DNA of 5,897 bases from an uncultured Bacteroidales bacterium. Its GTDB lineage: Bacteria; Bacteroidota; Bacteroidia; Bacteroidales; Paludibacteraceae. The notes under the pieces are model-generated. The model searched no databases and was not told the origin of the DNA. It saw only the letters and a program-made list of their open reading frames with translations. Positions 1 to 5,143 of the stretch are shown here, piece after piece. The DNA is taken from assembly GCA_934716995.1 (NCBI GenBank), contig CAKUYO010000079.1, forward strand, positions 1 to 5,897, written 5' to 3'. Each line of letters opens with the position of its first letter. Position 1 is the stretch's first letter. A program made the position numbers and the translations under genes.

Positions 1-70
1 TCACCTGAATATAAAATATCAGCATAAATTAAAAATAATGGTCAAAATATTTGGATTTTAACATAGAAAG
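1..70. other. AT-rich non-coding edge
   Basis: I see no convincing gene, RNA or promoter in this AT-rich stretch. It ends where the first 65-bp repeat begins. Confidence 0.5.
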
Positions 71-228
71 CGAATAGGGAGCCTAACTCGGCTCTGCTGC
101 TTGAGTTTTTAAGAACACGAATAGTTCGAATGACACGAATAGGGAGCCTAACTCGGCTCTGCTGCTTGAGTTTTTAAGAACACGAATAGTTCGAATGACA
201 CTCTAATAGGGAGCCTAACTCGGCTCTG
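71..228. repeat. 65-bp tandem repeat, 2.4 copies
   Basis: Copy 1 (71-135) and copy 2 (136-200) are identical over all 65 bases. A third partial copy (205-228) keeps 24 bases. Each copy contains GAGCC-TAACTC-GGCTC, a 5-bp stem with a 6-base loop, and a TTCGAA palindrome flanked by two CGAATAG motifs. The repeat encodes nothing visible. A diverged relative lies at 5217-5242. The perfect identity of the two full copies points to recent duplication or homogenisation. Confidence 0.93.
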
Positions 229-377
229 TATGAAAGAAAAAACAACAAGTACAACCCGTACAACAAATACAACCTCAGATAGCCTTTATGGTTAGGATAG
301 GCTTCAACTGTCTTTGTGCGTCGCCTTTACCTTACGGTAGTATATGTTGTATCTGTAGTATTTGTTGTTTTTTCTTT
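226..377. repeat. Long imperfect inverted-repeat (hairpin) element, copy 1
   Basis: The arms 233-270 and 340-377 are reverse complements at about 32 of 38 positions; the outer 16 bases (AAAGAAAAAACAACAA) match perfectly. The arms are built from a 9-base unit close to AATACAACA. The ~70-base centre contains AAATACAACCTCAGATAG (265-282), which recurs inverted at 5432-5449 in the second element. The outer end also matches the left end of that second element (5343-5365). It could be a MITE-like or REP-like element, or it could fold as a long RNA hairpin. The right arm ends one base before the first toxin-antitoxin cassette. Confidence 0.85.
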
Positions 378-380
378 ACT

Positions 381-446
381 CTACCAATTATCTCTTTCTC
401 CACCTTGTTTTAAAAACTGCAAAAAGTTGGAGTGGATGTTTGGTAG
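381..446. promoter_or_regulatory. Nested inverted repeat over the cassette 1 promoter (operator candidate)
   Basis: The outer arms CTACCAA (381-387) and TTGGTAG (440-446) are perfect reverse complements. Inner arms CTCCACCTT (398-406) and AAGTTGGAG (424-432) pair at 8 of 9 positions. The right outer arm overlaps the -33 box, so a protein bound there would be placed to block transcription, as in antitoxin autorepression. That role is inferred only from position. The structure lies upstream of the predicted transcription start. Confidence 0.5.
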
Positions 447-470
447 TATCGAATAAAAGTTTTAGTTTTG
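439..470 (+). promoter_or_regulatory. Bacteroidota-type promoter of cassette 1
   Basis: TTTG at 439-442 and TAGTTTTG at 463-470 fit the Bacteroides primary sigma pattern TTTG/TAnnTTTG with a 20-bp spacer. Only 16 bases separate the -7 box from the antitoxin start codon, so the mRNA should have a very short 5' leader. Confidence 0.75.
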
Positions 471-486
471 CTACAGAATAATTCAG

Positions 487-711
487 ATGATTATGGAACA
501 TACAGTTTTTAATGAGGCACAGATGAAGATTCTCCATATGATGTCTTATATCAAGACCCCACAACAGTTGGATAATTTTGAAAATGCCATTTCGCAATAC
601 TTTGCTAAGAAAGTTGATGAAGATATGGATGAATTGTGCCAAAATGGAACCATCACTCTTGAAACCATCGAAGAGTGGGGCAATGAGCATCTAAGAATTT
701 CAAGCAAATGA
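487..711 (+). CDS. Small antitoxin candidate of PIN cassette 1
   Basis: A 74-aa hydrophilic, probably helical protein without a membrane segment. I recognise it by position rather than by a named domain: it is the short gene directly before a PIN-family toxin, and its stop overlaps the toxin start by 4 bases (ATGA at 708-711). That is the usual layout of a type II antitoxin-toxin operon with translational coupling. It is collinear, without gaps, with the second antitoxin (1257-1484) at 37 of 74 identical residues. Residues 1-12 are encoded by the perfect repeat. Other shared parts are AIS-x-x-FAKK (34-42), MD-x-L (47-50), NGT (53-55) and H68/R70. It would presumably bind and inhibit the PIN protein; the C-terminus differs most and may set partner specificity. 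ATG 487 is chosen, but ATG 493 is equally possible. No clear Shine-Dalgarno sequence is visible, which is common in this phylum. Confidence 0.8.
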   Translation: MIMEHTVFNEAQMKILHMMSYIKTPQQLDNFENAISQYFAKKVDEDMDELCQNGTITLETIEEWGNEHLRISSK

Positions 712-1127
712 GAAAGGTAGTACTTGATACCAATTGCTTATTGATGAGTATTCCTAAAATTAGTCCTTATCGTAGAATTTGGGACGACTTTTTAGGGGGC
801 AAAATTGTTTTGTGTGTAACAAATGAGATTATAGAGGAGTACTTAGAAATTCTATCTCAAAAGACAACTCCTATTATTGCCAGTAATATTGTTTCTATTC
901 TTTTAAGTCAAAAGAATGTGGAGTTTGTTACTCCTTATTATAAGTTGCATCTTATTCAAGCAGACGAGGATGACAACAAGTTTGTTGATTGTGCTTTTGT
1001 TTCTGGCGCAAGTTGCATCGTAAGCAATGATGCCCATTTCAATATTCTTAAAGAAATAAACTTTCCCAAAATCTTTGTTTTACGAATTCAAGAATTCTTA
1101 GACTTATTACTGCAAGACAAAGATTAA
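708..1127 (+). CDS. PIN-domain ribonuclease toxin of cassette 1 (COG1569/TIGR00305-like)
   Basis: A 139-aa single-domain protein of the size expected for PIN toxins. The N-terminal strand carries the first metal-binding aspartate in VVLDTN (D7). NEIIEEY (39-45) supplies the conserved glutamate, E43 or E44. ADEDDNKFVDCA (85-96) is the hallmark acidic block, and SNDAHF (106-111) supplies the last aspartate (D108). Family members are Mg2+-dependent endoribonucleases that cleave RNA in the cytoplasm until neutralised by the co-encoded antitoxin. All acidic positions are present, so the enzyme looks intact; its RNA target cannot be read from sequence. The start overlaps the antitoxin stop by 4 bases. 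It shares roughly half its residues with the second toxin (1492-1914), including nearly all catalytic blocks. 'Putative toxin-antitoxin system toxin component, PIN family' is the safest name. Confidence 0.92.
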   Translation: MRKVVLDTNCLLMSIPKISPYRRIWDDFLGGKIVLCVTNEIIEEYLEILSQKTTPIIASNIVSILLSQKNVEFVTPYYKLHLIQADEDDNKFVDCAFVSGASCIVSNDAHFNILKEINFPKIFVLRIQEFLDLLLQDKD

Positions 1128-1148
1128 AAAGACTTACTTTTTTGTTTT
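1128..1148 (+). other. T-rich end of cassette 1
   Basis: This short spacer separates toxin 1 from cassette 2. It ends in CTTTTTTGTTTT (1137-1148), which recurs at 1919-1930 just after toxin 2. No GC-rich hairpin precedes it, so a strong intrinsic terminator is not supported. It may simply mark the cassette end. Confidence 0.4.
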
Positions 1149-1150
1149 CT

Positions 1151-1216
1151 CTACCAATTATCTCTTTCTCCACCTTGTTTTAAAAACTGCAAAAAGTTGG
1201 AGTGGATGTTTGGTAG
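1151..1216. promoter_or_regulatory. Nested inverted repeat over the cassette 2 promoter
   Basis: The same structure as at 381-446: outer arms 1151-1157 and 1210-1216, inner arms 1168-1176 and 1194-1202. Because it is identical, an antitoxin that autoregulates through it could also repress the other cassette. That is inference. Confidence 0.5.
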
Positions 1217-1240
1217 TATCGAATAAAAGTTTTAGTTTTG
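1209..1240 (+). promoter_or_regulatory. Bacteroidota-type promoter of cassette 2
   Basis: TTTG at 1209-1212 and TAGTTTTG at 1233-1240 with a 20-bp spacer, identical to the cassette 1 promoter. The distance from the -7 box to the start codon is again 16 bases. Confidence 0.75.
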
Positions 1241-1256
1241 CTACAGAATAATTCAG

Positions 1257-1484
1257 ATGATTATGGAACATACAGTTTTTAATGAGGCACAGCTCGATAT
1301 ATTAAATATGATGCAATGGGTTAAAAGTCCTGAGGCATTGAGCGACCTTAAGCAGGCAATATCTGATTTTTTTGCTAAAAAAGCAAAAGAAGAAATGGAT
1401 GCATTATGGGCTAATGGCACTATGACGCAAGAGAAGTTTGATAGTTTTGCCACCCTCCATGAGAGAACCCCATATCGTAAATAA
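1257..1484 (+). CDS. Small antitoxin candidate of PIN cassette 2
   Basis: A 75-aa paralogue of the protein at 487-711. Its first 12 residues (MIMEHTVFNEAQ) are identical because the DNA is identical; from codon 13 identity falls to about 40%. Shared parts include ILxMM (15-19), AISxxFAKK (34-42), MDxL (47-50) and NGT (53-55). It ends HERTPYRK, unlike the HLRISSK of the first antitoxin. No DNA-binding motif is obvious. The PIN toxin starts after a 7-base gap rather than an overlap, so coupling may be looser than in cassette 1. The neutralising role rests on position and paralogy. ATG 1257 or ATG 1263 could be used. Confidence 0.8.
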   Translation: MIMEHTVFNEAQLDILNMMQWVKSPEALSDLKQAISDFFAKKAKEEMDALWANGTMTQEKFDSFATLHERTPYRK

Positions 1485-1491
1485 CACCCCA

Positions 1492-1914
1492 ATGCGAGTA
1501 GTACTTGATACAAATTGCCTAATAATGGCAATATCGGCTCGAAATGAATACTATCAAGTTTGGCAAGACTTTCTTGATGGTAAATATACTTTGTGTATTT
1601 CAAATGAGATAATTGAAGAATACGCAGAGGTTTTAGCTCGTAATATATCTCCATTATTATCAGAATATGTTATTTCAGCTATATTGAATAGACGAAATGT
1701 TATTTTGAAGGCTCCCTCTTATGCATTCCATTTGATAGAAGCTGATGCAGACGACAATAAGTTTGTAGATTGTGCTATTTCTTCAAATGCTAAATATATA
1801 GTGTCGCATGATCATCATTTCAATATTCTAAAGCAAATTCCATTTCCTAAGGTTGATGTTATTTCGTTAAATGCCTTTTTACAGGAATTGCAAGGTGGAG
1901 AATCTTTGCATTAA
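1492..1914 (+). CDS. PIN-domain ribonuclease toxin of cassette 2 (COG1569/TIGR00305-like)
   Basis: A 140-aa PIN protein whose acidic residues are all present: D6 in VVLDTN, E42/E43 in NEIIEEY (38-44), the block ADADDNKFVDCA (84-95) and D107 in SHDHHF (105-110). By family it is a Mg2+-dependent endoribonuclease toxin; its target is unknown. About half its residues match the cassette 1 toxin. Differences concentrate in the segment between the glutamate and the acidic block (about 45-80), where partner or substrate contacts may differ. ATG 1492 is chosen because it aligns with the paralogue's MR-VVLDTN start and follows the antitoxin stop by 7 bases. The frame is open further upstream to an ATG at 1438, but that would overlap the antitoxin by 47 bases and add 18 residues absent from the paralogue. 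Confidence 0.92.
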   Translation: MRVVLDTNCLIMAISARNEYYQVWQDFLDGKYTLCISNEIIEEYAEVLARNISPLLSEYVISAILNRRNVILKAPSYAFHLIEADADDNKFVDCAISSNAKYIVSHDHHFNILKQIPFPKVDVISLNAFLQELQGGESLH

Positions 1915-1955
1915 TCCCCTTTTTTGTTTTTAACGACAACGGCAAGATAAATCCC
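1915..1955. other. Cassette 2 end and junction with repeat DNA
   Basis: CTTTTTTGTTTT (1919-1930) matches the end of cassette 1 (1137-1148). If it marks the cassette boundary, the units are 770 bp (379-1148) and 782 bp (1149-1930). The motif is T-rich and low in complexity, so chance is possible. No convincing terminator hairpin is visible. Confidence 0.35.
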
Positions 1956-2004
1956 CGCTTGAGATTTTTAAAACGACAAATACAACAGATACAACAAATA
2001 CGAC
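1956..2004. repeat. Half copy of the 9-base-unit hairpin element
   Basis: After CGCTTGAG and a T-rich stretch come three units close to AATACAACA. The order matches the reverse complement of 5440-5487, which has the same CGCTTGAG followed by the same units. Only one arm is present here, so this is a truncated or single-armed family member lying just downstream of the toxin-antitoxin pair. Confidence 0.7.
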
Positions 2005-2023
2005 CTTAGCAGCAGGATTAAAA

Positions 2024-2106
2024 TTATCCTACGGAATTTAAACGGATATAGCGGACTAAGGAGATACGGAGGCTAGTCGCACGGAATGTAAACGGAAGGC
2101 TGGCGC
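2024..2106. repeat. 83-bp dispersed repeat, copy A
   Basis: Matches 5261-5343 at 79 of 83 positions with no gaps. It contains two related internal motifs, GGAATTTAAACGGA (2033-2046) and GGAATGTAAACGGA (2083-2096). There is no reading frame of note. In both copies it adjoins a member of the hairpin family. Confidence 0.92.
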
Positions 2107-2306
2107 ATCGGCTATTCTCTCTCGTTTATAAAACACTATATAGGCAATGTCTGATGAGTCGATTTTGTAGCTCGTTTGAGCAGATAATGTAATCTGCATA
2201 GTGCAATCGGGTGACTAAACATGATGGAAATTAGGGAATTATACTTTTTTTACCTTTTGTTTTAAGATTTTTATCTTTTTGTAACACTCTTCTCGTATAA
2301 AAGCGC
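2107..2306. other. Intergenic region upstream of the surface-protein operon
   Basis: No gene is visible here. A 6-bp stem-loop GCAGAT/ATCTGC (2180-2197, 6-base loop) could be an operator or just a local hairpin. From 2240 the sequence becomes T-rich up to the promoter. Confidence 0.4.
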
Positions 2307-2314
2307 TAACTTTG
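2278..2314 (+). promoter_or_regulatory. Probable promoter of the surface-protein operon
   Basis: TAACTTTG (2307-2314) is a perfect TAnnTTTG -7 box. The nearest TTTG (2278-2281) lies 25 bases upstream, longer than the usual 19-21, so the -33 element is weak or different. This may mean dependence on an activator or an alternative sigma factor. Transcription should begin near 2318-2322. Confidence 0.6.
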
Positions 2315-2319
2315 CAATA

Positions 2320-2546
2320 TGACTATCAGCAACAAGTGCAACTCGCTTGCGCACATTGTGTAGTCTATGGTGTTATTGTGGAGCATACGGATAGCGATCT
2401 GCCAGCTCAGCAAGTTTGTTCTCAGGCTAATGCTCATTCTGCGTTTCGGCTTAGCCCATGTCCTCTTTTCTAACTATGCGCACATGTGTCTACGCATCGT
2501 TCCTTTGACTGATAATTCAAAATTAATAATTAAAATTCCTATGATT
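2320..2546 (+). promoter_or_regulatory. Long 5' leader of the surface-protein gene
   Basis: About 225 bases separate the predicted start site from the signal-peptide start codon. The leader can form several hairpins: GTGC/GCAC (2336-2339 with 2351-2354), GAGCAT/ATGCTC (2381-2386 with 2430-2435) and ATGCG/CGCAT (2476-2480 with 2493-2497). Its last ~35 bases are AT-rich and unstructured, typical before Bacteroidota start codons. No known riboswitch was recognised. The surface-protein frame stays open back to ATG 2367, but that extension would place 60 residues before a normal signal peptide. Confidence 0.45.
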
Positions 2547-4778
2547 ATGAAAAATCAATTACTTAACTTAAAAATGATTGCTCTCATGTGCCTCATGATG
2601 GTACTTGGGGGGGCGAATGTGTGGGCGGAACAATACAAGATTGTTTTTGCAAAATCTGGAACAGACGATGATGGCTCAACAGAAATAAAGAATACGACAA
2701 AGGTATCAACTGTTGTTTCTGAAGGTATTAATTATGTTTCAGGTTTTACGAAGTCTAATAGTAAAGCCTATTATAAAGGTGTAAAAGGTGTGAAATTAGC
2801 AAGCAAAAAAGGAGAAGGTACTTTTGAGTTTAATATTGCTGATAGCTATCAGAAAAATATAAAAAAGATTATAGTTGTTTCTGCTCAATATAATGACATT
2901 AACTCTACTTTGAGTCTTTATTCTGGTTCTACATTATTAAAATCAGGAATAACTCCAGCTAAAGGATATACACATGTTTTTACAGAGCCAACAACTGTTT
3001 CAAGTCTTAAATTTGTAACAAAAGGTAAGCAAGCATATATCTCAGAGATTATTTTGGAAACAGAAGAAGCAAACAATCCAACACTTGTGGCTTCAGAATC
3101 TGCATTAGACTTTGGCTCTGTAGAAAACAATACTTCTAAGGATTTGATTTTTAAGCTTTCTGGTACAAAACTTACAGCTGATGCAACTCTTAGTGTAGCG
3201 GGTGAATATTTTACTGTTACTCCAACTTCTGTTGCTCAGACTGATGGTACAATCGCAGAAACAGATGTAACTGTATCTTATAAGCCAACTGTTGTAGGAT
3301 CACATACTGCAACTCTTACAATTTCTTCAACAGGTGCAACAGATAAGACCATCACTCTTACTGGTACATCTGCTAATGCATATAATGTAGCATGGAGCGT
3401 AAATGGTAAGGCATATTCTGAAGGAACCCCTACAACTAAAGTTGTTGATGGTGAAAAGGTAACAGTATTGCCTACAACTCCTAAGGATATTAATGGTAAG
3501 GTATTTGTTGGATGGACAAATGCATCTCTAAGTGTTGCTCAAGATGCAGCACCTGCAGTGTTGTTTAAAAATGTAGCAAATGCCCCAAAGGTATCAGGTG
3601 ATGTTACTTATTATGCTGTATTTGCAAATAGAACAGATGGTGGTGAAGTTACATATACAAAATTGACTTCTGACCAATTTAAAACTGATGCTACTTATGT
3701 GATAGGTGCAGAGCAAAGTGCTACTAACAATACAATGTGGTATTTCAATGGTAATGTTGATAAGGACTGGGGAAGAATGAGTTCTACTACATCAATAGAA
3801 TCTCTGATGAGATTTACACTTTCGGGTTCAGCTTCAGCTTTAGTTATAAAAGGTGAAAATGGCAAATATTTGAGCACGTCATCTACTAGTGGTAAATTTT
3901 ATGAAATGTCTTTAGAAGAAACAAAGGTTATCTTGGGTATAGATGGAACTATAAAGACTTTAGATGAGACTTTATCCTTAAGACATAATTATACTTCTAC
4001 AGGTGGTGGTATCCGTTGGTATAGTGGCAATACTGGCGAATCTGCTTATTTCTATGAGGTAAACGAAGGCTATATTTATTCAGGCTATTGCACAACAGTT
4101 GAAGCAGCTGCCGAGCCTACCTACACCAAACAAACTCCTGTGACATTCAGAGCTGAAGATAATGGTGATTACTATGCTACATTCAGCAACGATAAGGTTA
4201 CATTTATTCCATATGCTTTTTGTCAACCTTATACAATAGTTGTTTCAAATGGAAATATAGAAAAATCTGTAATTAAAGAAGAATCTGCTGACATTAATGG
4301 AGAAGCAGTAAAAGGCTACTTTATCCCAGCTAATACAGGAGTATTGCTTTATTCTCTTGCCGAAACAGCAGATTACTATACCGTAGAAAATAAGACTGTA
4401 GATGCTATTAGTCCTGTTGATAACATGCTTGAGCCTGCTCCTAAAGATGGTGGCTACTTTGCTTTCAATGAAGGTTACAAGTACTACAAGTTGGCTTACA
4501 ACGACTATAAAGCTCAGACAGGCTTAGGCTTCTATTGGGGAGCAAACAATGGTGGCGCATTCTATGTAAAGGGTGGTACTGCTTATTTGAAAGTTCTTGC
4601 GGCAACAGCAGCAGGCGCTAAGGGCTTCACATTGAATGGTGAGGCTACAGGCGTCGAGGGCGTAAACGCTAATGTAGAGAATGCTAAGGCTATCTACAAC
4701 CTCAATGGTCAGCGCGTAGCTTCTATGGCTAAGCCAGGCTTGTATATCGTGAATGGTAAGAAAGTAGTAAGAAAATAA
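2547..4778 (+). CDS. Secreted multidomain surface protein with T9SS-like C-terminal tail
   Basis: A 743-aa exported protein. Residues 1-27 are a signal peptide: KNQLLNLK, a hydrophobic core, then cleavage after VWA. Residues 28-173 look like an all-beta domain I cannot name. Residues 177-275 (from LDFGSV to ITLTGTS) resemble an ASPM/SPD-2/HYDIN-type Ig-like domain. Residues 278-361, with FVGW and YYAVFA, resemble a Listeria-Bacteroides (InlB B-type) repeat. Residues 366-514, from YVIGA onward, may be a lectin-like beta domain; 523-697 is an unassigned beta-rich module. Residues 701-743, with IYNLNGQRV and GLYIVNGKKVV, match the short Prevotella form of the T9SS type A sorting domain, so outer-membrane passage and surface attachment or release are likely. 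No catalytic motif is visible; adhesion or glycan binding is a guess. ATG 2547 is preferred for its signal peptide; ATG 2541 is possible. A G7 run (2607-2613) lies in the signal-peptide codons. The 61-aa gene follows after 20 bases. Confidence 0.88.
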   Translation: MKNQLLNLKMIALMCLMMVLGGANVWAEQYKIVFAKSGTDDDGSTEIKNTTKVSTVVSEGINYVSGFTKSNSKAYYKGVKGVKLASKKGEGTFEFNIADSYQKNIKKIIVVSAQYNDINSTLSLYSGSTLLKSGITPAKGYTHVFTEPTTVSSLKFVTKGKQAYISEIILETEEANNPTLVASESALDFGSVENNTSKDLIFKLSGTKLTADATLSVAGEYFTVTPTSVAQTDGTIAETDVTVSYKPTVVGSHTATLTISSTGATDKTITLTGTSANAYNVAWSVNGKAYSEGTPTTKVVDGEKVTVLPTTPKDINGKVFVGWTNASLSVAQDAAPAVLFKNVANAPKVSGDVTYYAVFANRTDGGEVTYTKLTSDQFKTDATYVIGAEQSATNNTMWYFNGNVDKDWGRMSSTTSIESLMRFTLSGSASALVIKGENGKYLSTSSTSGKFYEMSLEETKVILGIDGTIKTLDETLSLRHNYTSTGGGIRWYSGNTGESAYFYEVNEGYIYSGYCTTVEAAAEPTYTKQTPVTFRAEDNGDYYATFSNDKVTFIPYAFCQPYTIVVSNGNIEKSVIKEESADINGEAVKGYFIPANTGVLLYSLAETADYYTVENKTVDAISPVDNMLEPAPKDGGYFAFNEGYKYYKLAYNDYKAQTGLGFYWGANNGGAFYVKGGTAYLKVLAATAAGAKGFTLNGEATGVEGVNANVENAKAIYNLNGQRVASMAKPGLYIVNGKKVVRK

Positions 4779-4798
4779 ACTTAAAAGGCAAAGATATT

Positions 4799-4984
4799 AT
4801 GAAGAAAACATATATGACACCAGCCATCTCGGTAATGGCTATGGAAACAGCTGCTATCCTCGCTGGTAGCGTCAAAACGACAGTAACTGGCGCTCGCCCT
4901 GAAAGCGACGCAACAGCAAGCGAAGAGGATCGAATTAATAACCAGTTCTCAAAAGAGCATACTTTTGATGCTTGGGAAGACTAA
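4799..4984 (+). CDS. Small 61-aa protein, function unknown
   Basis: The protein has a basic start (MKKTYMTP), a moderately hydrophobic stretch to ILAGS (20-24), then a polar, acidic tail ending DAWED. I recognise no domain. The general pattern MKK-x-Y-x-x-P, followed by a short hydrophobic part and LA(A/G)S, is one I associate with small Bacteroidales proteins beside surface or secreted proteins; that is recollection, not a search. It starts 20 bases after the surface-protein stop and ends 31 bases before a strong terminator, so it is almost certainly co-transcribed. Candidate roles are a small exported partner, a peptide precursor with a leader ending near A22-G23-S24, or a chaperone-like helper. 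The hydrophobic part is too weak for a confident membrane segment. A small hairpin TAATCG/CGATTA (4982-4999) overlaps the stop codon. Confidence 0.7.
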   Translation: MKKTYMTPAISVMAMETAAILAGSVKTTVTGARPESDATASEEDRINNQFSKEHTFDAWED

Positions 4985-5015
4985 TCGTAATAGCGATTAA
5001 TTATAGTATATACAG

Positions 5016-5050
5016 AGAGTGCATGCCAAAGCGGCATGCACTCTTTTTTT
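5016..5050 (+). terminator. Strong intrinsic terminator
   Basis: AGAGTGCATGCC (5016-5027) and GGCATGCACTCT (5033-5044) form a perfect 12-bp stem around the loop AAAGC. The stem runs into a T-tract (5044-5050). It closes the surface-protein operon. Confidence 0.93.
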
Positions 5051-5069
5051 GCAAAAAAGATAGCGAAAA

Positions 5070-5143
5070 AAGTAATACGTGATACTTGGGCAAGTATTAC
5101 GTATTACTTTGCAAAGTATCACGTGATACTTTGCAAAGTATCA
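5070..5143. repeat. 22-bp tandem array of self-palindromic units
   Basis: Three full 22-base units (5070-5091, 5092-5113, 5114-5135) and a partial fourth (5136-5143) lie head to tail without spacers. Each unit's core is a near or perfect palindrome; the third is AAGTATCACGTGATACTT. Positions 5105-5140 form a perfect 36-bp palindrome centred at 5122/5123. The first two units also pair with each other as 18-base arms, 17 of 18 matching, around a GGGC loop. It starts 20 bases past the terminator. It could be protein binding sites, a REP-type element or a cruciform-forming site. Confidence 0.9.

Larger units (their letters stand above)
379..522 (+). repeat. 144-bp perfect direct repeat, copy 1 (promoter plus antitoxin 5' end)
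   Basis: Positions 379-522 are identical base for base to 1149-1292, an offset of 770 bp. The block covers a nested inverted repeat, the predicted promoter and codons 1-12 of the antitoxin gene (MIMEHTVFNEAQ). Identity stops abruptly at codon 13. Downstream the two cassettes are homologous only at about 50% amino-acid identity. Confidence 0.97.
1149..1292 (+). repeat. 144-bp perfect direct repeat, copy 2
   Basis: Identical to 379-522 at every base. It carries the same nested inverted repeat, promoter and first 12 antitoxin codons, and gives way at 1293 to a diverged reading frame. Confidence 0.97.

Noticed and set aside
71..228. CRISPR or iteron-type origin
   Set aside because: The 65-bp copies are contiguous, too long for iterons, and there is no replication initiator gene nearby.
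388..690. Minus-strand open frame of 100 codons
   Set aside because: It is antisense to the cassette 1 promoter and antitoxin, has no promoter of its own, and its composition looks like a shadow.
1438..1491. Longer start for toxin 2 (adds 18 residues)
   Set aside because: It overlaps the antitoxin gene and has no match in the paralogue, whose start aligns with ATG 1492.
1253..1654. Minus-strand open frame of 133 codons
   Set aside because: It runs antisense across antitoxin 2 and toxin 2, both of which are supported by paralogues and motifs.
2367..2546. N-terminal extension of the surface protein
   Set aside because: It would put 60 residues before a textbook signal peptide; the stretch is better read as an mRNA leader.
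2918..3130. Minus-strand open frame of 70 codons
   Set aside because: Shadow of the surface-protein coding sequence, without start signals.
3695..3877. Minus-strand open frame of 60 codons
   Set aside because: Shadow of the surface-protein coding sequence, without start signals.
5070..5143. CRISPR array
   Set aside because: The 22-bp units abut directly with no spacers, and no cas gene is present.
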